Shown here in pieces: positions 37,478-46,108 of a DNA stretch of 64,000 bases (its first letter is position 1; every line of letters begins with the position of its first letter). Made by a program: the position numbers and the translations under genes. The stretch covers positions 62,001-126,000 of the forward strand of contig NZ_JAJBMO010000006.1 of assembly GCF_020537505.1 (NCBI RefSeq), read 5' to 3'. This DNA comes from Blautia glucerasea (GTDB lineage: Bacteria > Bacillota > Clostridia > Lachnospirales > Lachnospiraceae). The notes under the pieces were generated by a model. It saw nothing but the letters and a program-made list of their open reading frames with translations, made no database searches and had not been told where the DNA came from.

Positions 37478-38422
37478 TTAGCCCTGATCTTCTTTTAGGA
37501 TCAGATCTGTGTTCTTGTTGAAAAGATTATATAAGGATGTTCCATCACTTAAAGCAGCCTCTGTATTTCCTTCAATTGAAATCTGCACCTTATCTGCGGA
37601 TGACGTATCCAAAAGGGAATTTACAACTGAGTAGATCATGGTATTCACAGGAATATCAACTCCGGAATCCGAAAAAGCTGAGCTGAAATTCACATAACAG
37701 ATATTATCCGATACTTCCACTCCCAGAATGTCTGTATTCTGCGGAATAGTAGGATAATGTCCCTTTACCATTGGTCCCTTGGCCAACTGCTCCAGGATAA
37801 CCCTTTCTCTTGGCAGAATTCTTTTGTAATATACGTTTCTCTGCTCTGCTACAAGATGTTCTCCCGACTTGTCCGTGAAATAAAGGGTAAAGGTATCATA
37901 ACGATAAGCATCCTTATCAGAGCCCCACATTTCCACGAAGGTATTGCTGTCAATCACACCCAGAGCCTGACCTTTGGAATCTGTAAGCTCCTGACTTCCT
38001 ATAAAGATCTTCACTCCGGTAACTCCCGGGATCTGAAGAAAGGTTCTTGCCACACCTGCACGCACCAGAATTTCTCTGGTCCGCGAAATATTGCTGTAGT
38101 CACTGTTAAACTCCAGTTCCAATAAGGATTCATTCAACCGATAGGTGACAAGCTGGACTCCAGAAGGCAAAAGAGCCTGGTTTTCCCCGTTTGCTTCCTG
38201 GCCATTCAGAATCCCTATAAAGTCCTGGATCATAAACTCAGCGCTTTCCTGCTCCGGATAGTACTGAACTTTTACAATTTTCGTCTCATCTTTGTTTATA
38301 TAATATAAATAGTACTGGTTGCTGACGCTCTCGGTTTTCTCTGTCTGAGATTCCACCGAGCATCCGCTAAGAAGGCTGATGACCAGAAGCAGCGCCGTCA
38401 CTGTACTTAAAAGTTTCTTCAT
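37478..38422 (-). CDS. GerM-like sporulation/germination lipoprotein
   Basis: A 314-residue lipoprotein. The signal peptide ends in a lipobox (LLSGC). Two GerMN-type repeats follow: one around YYLYYINKDETKIVKVQYY, LLELEFNSDYSNI and VTGVKIFIGSQEL, the other around YDTFTLYFTDKSGEHLV, NICYVNFSSAF and VQISIEGN. In Bacillus GerM helps septal peptidoglycan degradation and germination. The ATG at 38422 has AGGAGG 7 nt upstream; the longer ORF to 38512 overlaps the histidine kinase gene. It lies 11 nt before the kinase stop, an arrangement also seen for lpqB- and gerM-like genes next to two-component systems. Confidence 0.85.
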   Translation of the reverse strand: MKKLLSTVTALLLVISLLSGCSVESQTEKTESVSNQYYLYYINKDETKIVKVQYYPEQESAEFMIQDFIGILNGQEANGENQALLPSGVQLVTYRLNESLLELEFNSDYSNISRTREILVRAGVARTFLQIPGVTGVKIFIGSQELTDSKGQALGVIDSNTFVEMWGSDKDAYRYDTFTLYFTDKSGEHLVAEQRNVYYKRILPRERVILEQLAKGPMVKGHYPTIPQNTDILGVEVSDNICYVNFSSAFSDSGVDIPVNTMIYSVVNSLLDTSSADKVQISIEGNTEAALSDGTSLYNLFNKNTDLILKEDQG

Positions 38423-38432
38423 CTGGCACCTC

Positions 38433-39860
38433 CTACGGAATATATGATAATGGAATGCGGACAGTAAAGGTAGTTCCTTCCCCTTCCCTGCTGGCCACCT
38501 GAATCGTACCATGGTGCATGGTTACTGCACTTCTGGTAATCGCAAGGCCAAGACCTGTGCCGCCGATTTCCTTGGAATGGGATTTGTCCACACGATAAAA
38601 ACGCTCAAAAATCCTTTCAATTGAATCTTCCGGAATGCCCATTCCGGAATCTGCAACTTTCACGTAAAAATATTTATGGTCAGCATCCAGGGTTACACGA
38701 ACCCATCCATCATCAACATTGTATTTAATACCATTTTCAACTAAATTGCTCACTGCAAGGGTGAACTTTACTTCATCCACATCTGCTTCCACAGGACGGA
38801 AACTATCCAGGATCAGATCAATATTTCGCTTGTCTGCAATAGGACGAAGTCTTTTTAAAATATCTTCCAGAAGCTGGTTGATATTCATATGCTCCACATT
38901 CAGGTCTGCTGCCTTCTTATCCATTTTCACAAGGGAAAGAAGATCCGTAATGATCTTGTTTTCCCTGTCGATTTCCGCAGTAATGTCCCCCATAAACTCC
39001 TGATACAGTTCTTCGGGAACCCCTTCCTGGCCCACCAGGGAGTCCGCAAGTACCTTCATGGATGTAAGGGGAGTTTTCAGCTCATGAGACACATTGGAAA
39101 CAAACTCATTTCTGGACTCGTCCAAAATCTTCATTCTGGAAAGCATCTTATTAAACGCATCTGTGATCAGCGCCGTCTCTGTATAATCAGGAACGGAAAT
39201 CTCCTCATTCTGGTAACCATCCGTCAGATCTTCAATAGACTTGGTTATACGGGCAAATGGCTTCACAAGCACTGTAGAAAGTACATATCCCAACAGGATA
39301 GCCAGAACAATAATAATCCCTGTGATCAGAATACTCTTCTGCTCCAGTTCCTGAATGTTCTGTGCGATCTCATTGGAAGAAAAGCTGATCAGCATAGCAC
39401 CCTGAAGCTGCTTTACCTCCGGACTTTTAACAGGAAGTGCCATCTCTATCTTCTGTGTTTTATTGTTATATCGGCTGGCTTCCTCGCCTTTGAAACATTT
39501 GATCACCATAGTAGAGATCAATGTTTTTCCTTCATCTACGCCATAGGTATCCTTGATAATTCTATAGTCCCTGTCAACTAACAGAATTCTTCCGTCATAT
39601 ACATTAGACAACAACTCCAGCTTGCTGTTTACATTCTGCGAGCTGGAGTCATTCATATAATTCTCTTTAATTAACAGGTTGCACAAAATGTCACACTGCT
39701 TTTCAACAGTCTGCTTACGGACAGCCACAGCCTTGCTCTCATAAGCAGCTACCATCACATGAGCAACAATAACACTTGGTACAATCCCCAGAATGACCAG
39801 AATGATCAGAATACGGAAACGCAGACTTTTTAGGAAGCTGGGTTTCTTTTTTTCTGGCAT
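38433..39860 (-). CDS. Membrane sensor histidine kinase
   Basis: A 475-residue kinase of the OmpR-associated class. Two membrane helices (about 16-38 and 177-197) flank an extracellular sensor domain of about 140 residues. A HAMP domain (198-250), a dimerisation domain with phospho-accepting H259 (VSHELKTPL) and an ATPase domain with NLVENGIKYN, DSGMGIPEDS and GTGLGLAI follow. Its architecture resembles WalK/PhoR-like kinases, but no PAS domain is obvious. It starts 3 nt after the response regulator stop. The ligand is unknown; neighbours suggest envelope or competence-related control. Confidence 0.92.
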   Translation of the reverse strand: MPEKKKPSFLKSLRFRILIILVILGIVPSVIVAHVMVAAYESKAVAVRKQTVEKQCDILCNLLIKENYMNDSSSQNVNSKLELLSNVYDGRILLVDRDYRIIKDTYGVDEGKTLISTMVIKCFKGEEASRYNNKTQKIEMALPVKSPEVKQLQGAMLISFSSNEIAQNIQELEQKSILITGIIIVLAILLGYVLSTVLVKPFARITKSIEDLTDGYQNEEISVPDYTETALITDAFNKMLSRMKILDESRNEFVSNVSHELKTPLTSMKVLADSLVGQEGVPEELYQEFMGDITAEIDRENKIITDLLSLVKMDKKAADLNVEHMNINQLLEDILKRLRPIADKRNIDLILDSFRPVEADVDEVKFTLAVSNLVENGIKYNVDDGWVRVTLDADHKYFYVKVADSGMGIPEDSIERIFERFYRVDKSHSKEIGGTGLGLAITRSAVTMHHGTIQVASREGEGTTFTVRIPLSYIP

Positions 39861-39863
39861 GGC

Positions 39864-40553
39864 TTAGGCCTGGAAATAATATCCCACACCCCATTTGGTG
39901 TGTACATATTTCGGCTCACTGGGATTCGCCTCAATTTTCTCACGCAAACGACGGATATGTACATCCACAGTACGAACATCACCTGGATACTCATATCCCC
40001 ATACAATATTAAGCAGGTTCTCACGGCTGTAAACTTTATTCGGGTTAAACACCAAAAGCTCCAGCACATCAAATTCCTTGGCTGTGAGATTGATCTCCTT
40101 GCCAGCAATAAACACACGACGGCTCTCGCAATCCATCTTCAGATCGCCAGCCTCAATGGTCTTGGCTTTCTCTTTTTCTTCCTGATTGCTGCCTGCACGG
40201 CGCATAATTGCCTTAATCCTCGCTTTTACCTCAAGAATATTAAATGGCTTGGTGATATAATCATCTGCGCCATACTCAAGTCCAAGGATCTTATCCATGT
40301 CCTCGCCTTTTGCTGTCAACATTACAATAGGAACATTTGAAAATTCCCTGATCTGCTGACACACTTCGAAGCCATCCATCTTAGGCAGCATAAGATCCAG
40401 AAGGATGATGTCATATTTCTTCTCCTTCGCCATCTCCAATGCTTCCTCGCCATCGTAGGCACAATCCACTTCCATTCCATCCTGCTCCAGGCTGAAACGG
40501 ATTCCCTTTACAATCAGTTTCTCATCATCTACTACCAAAACTTTCCTGCTCAT
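39864..40553 (-). CDS. OmpR/PhoB-family response regulator
   Basis: A 229-residue DNA-binding regulator. The receiver domain has the acidic pocket D9-D10, phospho-acceptor D53 (LLDLMLP), a switch threonine in VMLTAKG and a lysine in YITKPF. The C-terminal winged helix reads KEINLTAKEFDVLELL through YVHTKWGVGYYF. It is encoded directly upstream of its kinase and 13 nt downstream of the comEA-like gene, so the regulator, kinase and GerM-like lipoprotein form one unit starting from the comEA promoter. Confidence 0.94.
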   Translation of the reverse strand: MSRKVLVVDDEKLIVKGIRFSLEQDGMEVDCAYDGEEALEMAKEKKYDIILLDLMLPKMDGFEVCQQIREFSNVPIVMLTAKGEDMDKILGLEYGADDYITKPFNILEVKARIKAIMRRAGSNQEEKEKAKTIEAGDLKMDCESRRVFIAGKEINLTAKEFDVLELLVFNPNKVYSRENLLNIVWGYEYPGDVRTVDVHIRRLREKIEANPSEPKYVHTKWGVGYYFQA

Positions 40554-40566
40554 TTAAGAATCTCCC

Positions 40567-41343
40567 TTATCCAGCTGATATCTTGTCTTTTATTTTTGAA
40601 AAGGTACCTTCTTTGATACCTTCTACATTCATAATCTCTTCTATAGAAGTAAAGCCTCCATGTTCCTCTCTGTATGCGATGATGGATTCTGCCTTGGATT
40701 GCCCGATTCCACTTAATGTAGAGAGCTGTCCCACATCCGCAGTATTCAGATCAATCCTGGAAGCATCTGCCACATCCCCCTCGTTTCCATCTGGCTCCGA
40801 AACTGTTCCCATCTGACCGCCAGAGTTTTCGTCTGCTTCCAAACCCCCAGTATTCCCACTTTCATTCAATGCCTCCGGCACCTTGGCCAGTGCAAGCTCC
40901 AAATCCGCAGCAACTTCTTCCTCAGTAGGAACATAAATCTGCTGCCCATCTCCAAGACTCCGGGCTCTGTTCAGGTAATTTACTGCTGCCTCAGGCAGGT
41001 ATCCTCCAGCCGCATTAACAGCCTGAAAAACACGTGCACCCTCATCCAGCTCATAAACGCCCGGATTCGCAACTGCGCCACATACATCAACGAATATTTT
41101 CTGTGGAACTGTAGTTTCTGACGATATGTTCGAAACTACATTCTCTGTTATCCCATCTGCAGTATCGCAGTCTTCATCTATTCTGCTCTCTTCTATCGCC
41201 TTTCCTTCTGCTGGTTCTTCTTCCGAAGTTATCTCTTCCAAAAAAACATCTTCCCGGCGCATACAGCCTGTCAGTGCCAGCACCGTACAGAGAAAAAGCA
41301 AAACCATCCAGTTTCCACATCTATATTTCTTTTTTATTTCCAT
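40567..41343 (-). CDS. ComEA-like lipoprotein with SLBB and helix-hairpin-helix domains
   Basis: A 258-residue exported DNA-binding protein. The N-terminal signal ends in LALTGC, a lipobox, whereas classical ComEA has an uncleaved anchor. An SLBB domain (KIFVDVCGAVANPGVYEL through QIYVPTEEE) and an acidic linker follow. A ComEA-type (HhH)2 domain (RIDLNTADVGQLSTLSGIG through VEGIKEGTFSKIKDKI) ends the protein. In transformation ComEA hands DNA to ComEC, whose gene is three genes downstream. Start is supported by AAAGGGGAG. Confidence 0.88.
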   Translation of the reverse strand: MEIKKKYRCGNWMVLLFLCTVLALTGCMRREDVFLEEITSEEEPAEGKAIEESRIDEDCDTADGITENVVSNISSETTVPQKIFVDVCGAVANPGVYELDEGARVFQAVNAAGGYLPEAAVNYLNRARSLGDGQQIYVPTEEEVAADLELALAKVPEALNESGNTGGLEADENSGGQMGTVSEPDGNEGDVADASRIDLNTADVGQLSTLSGIGQSKAESIIAYREEHGGFTSIEEIMNVEGIKEGTFSKIKDKISAG

Positions 41344-41400
41344 GTGGGCTCCCCTTTCGCTTTATGCACAGGTTCCCACTACTCATGCTTTACCTCATCT

Positions 41401-41429
41401 ATTTTAACGAAACTTTACATTTTTTACAA
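41401..41429 (-). promoter_or_regulatory. Promoter of the comEA-like / two-component unit
   Basis: On the minus strand TTGTAA and TAAAAT are 17 nt apart, about 57 nt upstream of the ATG at 41343. Confidence 0.6.
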
Positions 41430-41468
41430 TACCATTTCTAATTTTTATCAGACTTTTATCTATTTGCC

Positions 41469-41903
41469 TTATTTCTCCCATTTAAATATGACAATTCCTA
41501 CAATGGCAACTGCCATACCGATCAGTTTTCGCCACTGGAAATCCACTTTTTCTACGCCAAAGAGCCCGAACAATTCAATTATATAGGCAACTGCCAGCTG
41601 AGAGATCACAATCAGCATGGCCGCCCTTGCAGGTCCAAGGCTTCCCATGCTCTGAATGACCGTTATTGTGATAAACGCCCCAATCACACCGCCAAGCAAA
41701 GTATATTTGTTCTCCACCTGCCACAGTGCGCCAATACTATCCCGCCCAGTAAAGATCCACGCCAGGATACAGACCAGAAATGCCGAAAACTGCACCCAGC
41801 CGGTAGACACCCACAGATTGGTCTGCTTAGTTACTTCAGTGTTAAAAACGCCTTGAATACTCATCAGTGCACCAGATATCAACGCTACAAGAAATCCCCA
41901 CAT
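41469..41903 (-). CDS. Small DMT-superfamily transporter, YdcZ/DUF606 type
   Basis: A 144-residue protein with five hydrophobic helices (for example FLVALISGALMSIQGVFNT and YTLLGGVIGAFITITVI), matching the half-size YdcZ/DUF606 family of the drug/metabolite transporter superfamily. Such proteins usually work as dimers or in pairs; no second half-gene is adjacent. Substrate is unknown. GGAGG lies 6 nt before the ATG. It is preceded by a structured leader of about 220 nt, which suggests control by an RNA element and might eventually identify the substrate. Confidence 0.85.
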   Translation of the reverse strand: MWGFLVALISGALMSIQGVFNTEVTKQTNLWVSTGWVQFSAFLVCILAWIFTGRDSIGALWQVENKYTLLGGVIGAFITITVIQSMGSLGPARAAMLIVISQLAVAYIIELFGLFGVEKVDFQWRKLIGMAVAIVGIVIFKWEK

Positions 41904-41964
41904 ATAATACCTCCATAAGCAGTCCTATACTTCCAGATACTTTCTCTGATCCAATTGACTTTCT

Positions 41965-42126
41965 GCCGCTTTCCCAAAAGCAGCTCCCTTTCCCGGGAAG
42001 AAAAGGAGGTGCACTTCTGGCACCTCCACAATAAACGGACATGTCGCCTGTCGGCGACATCACCATGAAAGTCAGCTGTTCCGCACCTATGGCGCTCCCA
42101 CAGCTGCCGACCGGGACTTTCATGGT
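41965..42126 (-). ncRNA. Unidentified structured leader RNA, candidate riboswitch
   Basis: Read on the minus strand. (a) A 12-bp perfect stem (42115-42126 with 42062-42073) is extended, after a one-sided 9-nt bulge CCGGTCGGC, by 6 bp AGCTGT/ACAGCT and capped by GCGCC-ATA-GGTGC. (b) An 8-bp hairpin with GACA loop lies at 42041-42060. (c) GGAGGTGC/GCACCTCC with 7-nt loop lies at 42005-42027, followed by TTTTCTTC, terminator-like. (d) GCTGCTTT/AAAGCGGC lies at 41965-41984. AGGTGC in the cap of (a) could pair with GCACCT in the 3' arm of (c), giving a switch. A TATAAT (42130-42135) would start transcription at stem (a). I do not recognise the family. Confidence 0.6.
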
Positions 42127-42155
42127 AATATTATATGTATTTTTCAAAGATTCAT

Positions 42156-42959
42156 TCACCTTGCAAGTTTTTCGCTTTTTTTCGTAACACAGCAGTGGCA
42201 GTAATTAGACGCTGACAGAATCCAAAGGAAAGCAGGAATGATAATAGCAAGAACGCCTGTATTCCATACCATATGAAGCAACATGGCTATCAAGGTACAA
42301 ACAGGAAGTACTTTTCCAGTCAGCAGGTAAGTCTTATAACTTGCTTCGTATATTTCTTCCTTCTCTGCTTCGTCACAGCTAGCAAGCCACTGCTCCTGGA
42401 ATTTCATAGAAGCAGGATCGCCTTTCTTCTCGGGATAAATTCTCTGGACCAACTTTACATAGCGAACCTGCCACATACCAAAATATACAACCATTCCCAT
42501 AAACACAACTAGTCCTGCTAAGAACATCCCGGTCTCACCGTCACTCTGGCTCTCAATATATTTCATAGAGTATCCTGGTGAAATGATCAGCATCATAAGA
42601 ACCGTTCCCACTGTACTTGCGATCATCCCCCAGCTGGAGGACACTTCAATATGATATTGCAATTCATGATATTCTTCGTCCTCTGCATCCTGTATCTGGC
42701 TTCCCATTCTCTTCATCTTTCCAAAATGGATCTCACAGATCATAATACAGATCGCGCCGCAGATACATTCCAACAGCACTGTATGATCACGTACAGCTAA
42801 AAGAAATACATTCATTCCATGCCCAATAGCTGCTATAGAGTTCTCCCCGCTGTACGATGTAACAAAACCAAAAATTCCTCCAACAACACCACCTGCCAGC
42901 ATGATCAGTACCATCTTTAAATAGGAATTCATTTTCTTCTTAGATTTTCCCTTATTCAT
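42156..42959 (-). CDS. DUF3169-type membrane protein
   Basis: A 267-residue protein with about six helices and a central charged loop (KMKRMGSQIQDAEDEEYHELQYHIEVSSS). The helix pattern and pairing with a short XRE regulator fit the DUF3169 family, whose function is unknown. I prefer ATG 42959, with GGAGG 9 nt upstream. ATG 42968 would sit directly against that same GGAGG. The start overlaps the XRE stop by 8 nt, so translation is coupled. The pair looks like a self-contained regulator-plus-effector module. Confidence 0.8.
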   Translation of the reverse strand: MNKGKSKKKMNSYLKMVLIMLAGGVVGGIFGFVTSYSGENSIAAIGHGMNVFLLAVRDHTVLLECICGAICIMICEIHFGKMKRMGSQIQDAEDEEYHELQYHIEVSSSWGMIASTVGTVLMMLIISPGYSMKYIESQSDGETGMFLAGLVVFMGMVVYFGMWQVRYVKLVQRIYPEKKGDPASMKFQEQWLASCDEAEKEEIYEASYKTYLLTGKVLPVCTLIAMLLHMVWNTGVLAIIIPAFLWILSASNYCHCCVTKKSEKLAR

Positions 42960-43167
42960 CTTCTCCATCCTCCGTATAAGTAAAAATATCTTCCACTGTC
43001 ACCTGACAGATCTTCGCCAGCTTCAAAGCCAGCGTCACTGAAGGCGAATAGTCTCCCCTCTCGATCAGACTGATGGTCTGTCTGGACACTCCAGCCAGCT
43101 TCCCCATATCAGCCTGGTTGATTCCAAGCCTGGCACGATGTTCCTTCAATCGGTTCTCCAGCGCCAT
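42952..43167 (-). CDS. Short XRE-family HTH regulator
   Basis: A 71-residue repressor consisting almost only of the Cro/C1-type helix-turn-helix (LKEHRARLGINQADMGKLAGVSRQTISLIERGDYSPSVTLALKLA), the class found with DUF3169 or ABC membrane partners. ATG 43167 has AAGGGAG upstream; the longer ORF to 43212 is unsupported. Its promoter is embedded between two identical dyads, arguing for autoregulation. Inducer unknown. Confidence 0.88.
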   Translation of the reverse strand: MALENRLKEHRARLGINQADMGKLAGVSRQTISLIERGDYSPSVTLALKLAKICQVTVEDIFTYTEDGEDE

Positions 43168-43275
43168 TTCAAACGCTCCCTTCTTTTCCTTCGTAGCAGA
43201 GTTACTGTACACACTTTGAGTAGCAACCTTATAGATTCAGCTGTATCTATTAAAATGACTTATTTTGTTGTCATC

Positions 43276-43338
43276 ATGACAAGTATCTTTGTCATTTCTT
43301 ACTGTTTGTATTGTATCATTGACAATTTTACTTGTCAA
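43276..43338 (-). promoter_or_regulatory. XRE promoter with twin TGACAA-N6-TTGTCA operators
   Basis: On the minus strand TTGACA (43333-43338) and TACAAT (43310-43315) are 17 nt apart, a near-perfect promoter. Two dyads with identical arms and spacing, TGACAA-N6-TTGTCA, lie at 43319-43338 (over the -35) and 43276-43295 (just after the start point). Another TTGTCA lies at 43268-43273 facing the second dyad. Dyad centres are 43 bp apart, about four helical turns. The rest of the gap to the DUF1292 gene (43339-43493) is AT-rich; TATAAT near 43433-43438 may serve that gene, without a clear -35. Confidence 0.7.
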
Positions 43339-43493
43339 TATGTTTTTTATCTTTTATTTTATCTGGCAATCCGCAAAAAGATTTCTGAAATTTTCTATAT
43401 TTTCCATCTATTCAACAGCTCTCACAATTGCTATAATATTTTCAACAAATATGGCACCCGGGCTGGCGTGTCAAAAGTGAAAGGAGACCAACA

Positions 43494-43823
43494 ATGGCAG
43501 ACGAAAAGAACATAACAACAGCAGACGAAGAAGAAATTGAAATCATCACCCTCACAGATGAGAACGGCGAAGACATGGATTTCGAATTTCTGGATCTTGT
43601 TGAGTACGAAGACAAGCGCTACGTAGTTCTTCTCCCACCTATTGAGGACGTGGAAGGTGAGGACGAGGACGAGGATGAAGAAGTGCTGATCCTTCAGGTA
43701 GAGGATGATGGAACTGAGGAAAACGAAAGCTATGTTTTCGTTGATGACGACGATATTCTCACCGCAGTTTTTGATATCTTCAAAGAGAAATTTAAAGACG
43801 AATTTGACTTCGCAGAAGAATAA
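43494..43823 (+). CDS. DUF1292 family acidic protein
   Basis: A 109-residue very acidic soluble protein (long Glu/Asp runs around residue 60-75). The conserved DUF1292 core is ITLTDENGEDMDFEFLDLVEYEDKRYVVLLP. The family is widespread in Firmicutes, often near genes of RNA or cell-cycle metabolism, and its role is unknown. AAGGAG lies 8 nt before the ATG. It stands alone on the plus strand and shares a bidirectional terminator with argD. Confidence 0.9.
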   Translation: MADEKNITTADEEEIEIITLTDENGEDMDFEFLDLVEYEDKRYVVLLPPIEDVEGEDEDEDEEVLILQVEDDGTEENESYVFVDDDDILTAVFDIFKEKFKDEFDFAEE

Positions 43824-43877
43824 AATCGCCTCAAAATTTTAAACATCAAGGCTCCATATACGAAGCTTAAACGCTAG

Positions 43878-43916
43878 AAAAAGGTACCTCAAATTCATCT
43901 CCGAGGTACCTTTTTT
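43878..43916. terminator. Bidirectional terminator between DUF1292 gene and argD
   Basis: AAGGTACCTC (43881-43890) pairs with GAGGTACCTT (43903-43912). T-runs follow on the plus strand and AAAAA precedes the stem, giving a U-run on the minus strand too. The hairpin serves two convergent genes. Confidence 0.88.
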
Positions 43917-43959
43917 CTATCATTTTTATTCTCTTTTAAGGCTTAAAATCAGCTCCGTT

Positions 43960-45150
43960 TTACGCCAGACACTCATCCAGAATCTCCGCCATTTCATCAA
44001 TATCTGCCTTCGTGATCACAAGCGGAGGTACAATACGAAGCACGTCACTTCCAGCTGAAATAACCAGCAGTTTCTTCTCCAGAGCCTTCTTAACAACCTC
44101 TCCTACAGGACGTCCTGCGATGACAATTCCCTGCATAAATCCCATACCTCTTCTTGCAGCCGCACACTCATGTTTCTCTACAAGTTCATCCAGTTTTTTC
44201 TCAAGATATGGAGTTAATTCCTGTACGTGAGTGAGGATCATATCCTTCTCATAAATATCAAAAACCTTGCTTACAGCAGCGCATACAAACGGGTTTCCTC
44301 CATAAGTTGTACCGTGGTCTCCCGGCTTCAGGGAAGCCTGTGCAACCTTCTTATTCAGCACAAAAGCACCTACCGGAACACCACAGCCAAGAGCTTTTGC
44401 ACAGGTCATAATATCTGGCTGAACGCCGTATGCCTGCCATGCAAAATAGTATCCGGAACGTCCCATTCCACACTGGATTTCATCCAAAATAAGAAGAATA
44501 TCCTTCTCATCACACAGGGCACGAACGCCCTCTAAGAACTCTCTTGTGGCCGGATAGACACCGCCTTCTCCCTGTACCGTTTCCATAATAATGGCACAGG
44601 TTTTATCTGTAACCTGGGCTTTTACGCTCTCCAGATCATTAAAATCAGCAAACTTTACACCACCCATAAGGGGCTCAAAAGGCTCACGATAATGTGCATT
44701 TCCTGTAACAGAAAGTGCTCCGATCGATCTTCCATGGAAGGAATGATTCATGGCAATGATCTCATGATCTGCATGTCCGTCACGCTCATAAGCGTATTTT
44801 TTCGCAGCCTTTAAAGCGCCCTCAATAGCTTCTGTACCACTGTTTGTAAAGAAAGCTTTATCCATGCGGCTTGTATTTACCAGCTTTGCGCCAGCCTCAA
44901 TAATCGGCTCATTATAATACAAATTGGAAATATGAGTCAGTTTATCAATCTGCTCTTTCAGTGCTTCATCATATCCCGGATAATGATATCCAAGAGAATT
45001 TACAGCAATTCCAGCTGCAAAATCCAGGTACTTAGCGCCTTCAGAATCATAGAGATGTACGCCCACTCCGCGCTCAAAAACTACAGGAAAACGATTATAT
45101 GTATGAAGAATACTAGCCTCTGATTCTTCCATCTGATTATTCATGTTCAT
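43960..45150 (-). CDS. argD: Acetylornithine aminotransferase
   Basis: A 396-residue PLP enzyme converting N-acetylglutamate semialdehyde and glutamate to N-acetylornithine and 2-oxoglutarate. Class III aminotransferase motifs are present: [20 protein letters not shown] (phosphate and cofactor binding), [14 protein letters not shown] and the Schiff-base lysine in [14 protein letters not shown] near residue 250. It begins inside the 3' end of argB (14-nt overlap). Several close ATGs exist, so the first residues are uncertain. Last gene of argC-argJ-argB-argD. Confidence 0.94.
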   Translation of the reverse strand: MNMNNQMEESEASILHTYNRFPVVFERGVGVHLYDSEGAKYLDFAAGIAVNSLGYHYPGYDEALKEQIDKLTHISNLYYNEPIIEAGAKLVNTSRMDKAFFTNSGTEAIEGALKAAKKYAYERDGHADHEIIAMNHSFHGRSIGALSVTGNAHYREPFEPLMGGVKFADFNDLESVKAQVTDKTCAIIMETVQGEGGVYPATREFLEGVRALCDEKDILLILDEIQCGMGRSGYYFAWQAYGVQPDIMTCAKALGCGVPVGAFVLNKKVAQASLKPGDHGTTYGGNPFVCAAVSKVFDIYEKDMILTHVQELTPYLEKKLDELVEKHECAAARRGMGFMQGIVIAGRPVGEVVKKALEKKLLVISAGSDVLRIVPPLVITKADIDEMAEILDECLA

Positions 45151-46033
45151 GGTAATATTTCTCTCCGTCCTCTCTTAAAATAGCAGTTCCGATACCTTTA
45201 TTTGTAAAGATTTCCAGCAGCAGACTGTGTGGGATTCTTCCGTCAAGAATATGCACACGGTTAACTCCATGCTCAATTGCTTCGATACAGTTGTTCAGCT
45301 TCGGAATCATTCCACCGCCAACATATCCGTCCTCGATCAGCTTTCGTGCCGCCTGAATATGGAGCTCAGAAATCAAGGATGATGGATCATCTTTATCCTT
45401 GTAAACGCCCTCAATATCAGAAAGGAATGCCAGCTTCTCAGCATGTACCGCCTCTGCAATTGCACAGGCCGCATCATCTGCATTGATGTTATAGCTGTCA
45501 TAATTATCATCAAATCCGATTGGGAAAACAATCGGAAGAAAATCTTTTTCCAGCAGATCGTAAAGGATTTTCGGATTTACTTCTGTAATATCACCAACAA
45601 ATCCAATATCCTCTCCGTTTGAATATTTCTTCTTGCATTTTAAGAGTCCGCCATCTTTTCCGCTGATACCAACAGCCTGTACACCAAGAGATTCCACATG
45701 GGTAACCAGTTCTTTGTTTACCCTTGCAAGAACCATCTCTGCGATTTCCATTGTCTGGGCATCTGTTACACGAAGGCCATTGATAAACTTGGCTTCCATG
45801 CCAACCTTTCCAACCCATTTGCTGATTTCCTTGCCGCCTCCATGCACAATGATCGGCTTGAAACCAACCAGCTTCAGAAGAACTGCGTCCTTAATTACAT
45901 TTGCCTTCAGTTCTTCATCCAGCATAGCGCTTCCGCCATATTTGATAACGACGATCTTACGGTTAAAACGCTGTATATAGGGAAGTGCCTCGATCAGCAC
46001 CTCTGCCTTGTCAAGATATTTCTGATTTACCAT
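45137..46033 (-). CDS. argB: Acetylglutamate kinase
   Basis: A 298-residue amino-acid kinase phosphorylating N-acetylglutamate. [10 protein letters not shown] is the ATP-binding start, [12 protein letters not shown] the substrate-side glycine loop and [24 protein letters not shown] the C-terminal nucleotide site. The N-terminal helix ([19 protein letters not shown]) is the extension seen in hexameric, arginine-inhibited enzymes, so feedback control by arginine is likely, as expected where ArgJ recycles acetyl groups. Confidence 0.95.
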   Translation of the reverse strand: MVNQKYLDKAEVLIEALPYIQRFNRKIVVIKYGGSAMLDEELKANVIKDAVLLKLVGFKPIIVHGGGKEISKWVGKVGMEAKFINGLRVTDAQTMEIAEMVLARVNKELVTHVESLGVQAVGISGKDGGLLKCKKKYSNGEDIGFVGDITEVNPKILYDLLEKDFLPIVFPIGFDDNYDSYNINADDAACAIAEAVHAEKLAFLSDIEGVYKDKDDPSSLISELHIQAARKLIEDGYVGGGMIPKLNNCIEAIEHGVNRVHILDGRIPHSLLLEIFTNKGIGTAILREDGEKYYHEHE

Positions 46034-46108
46034 TTTTCTCTTACCTTTCTTTCACATTTCCTCGCTCTGTCAAACCTTGCCCTTCAATTGATCCCAGGGC
46101 ATCCAGCA

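Noticed and set aside
41842..42159. 105-codon minus-strand ORF across the structured leader of the YdcZ-type gene
   Set aside because: It overlaps the transporter start out of frame, has no ribosome site, and its codons are explained by the palindromic hairpins; RNA structure is the better reading.
43213..43493. Small gene in the gap between the XRE regulator and DUF1292 gene (plus-strand ORF 43138-43515)
   Set aside because: It is Phe/Ile/Tyr-rich low-complexity from AT-rich DNA, crosses the twin operators and overlaps the DUF1292 start out of frame.
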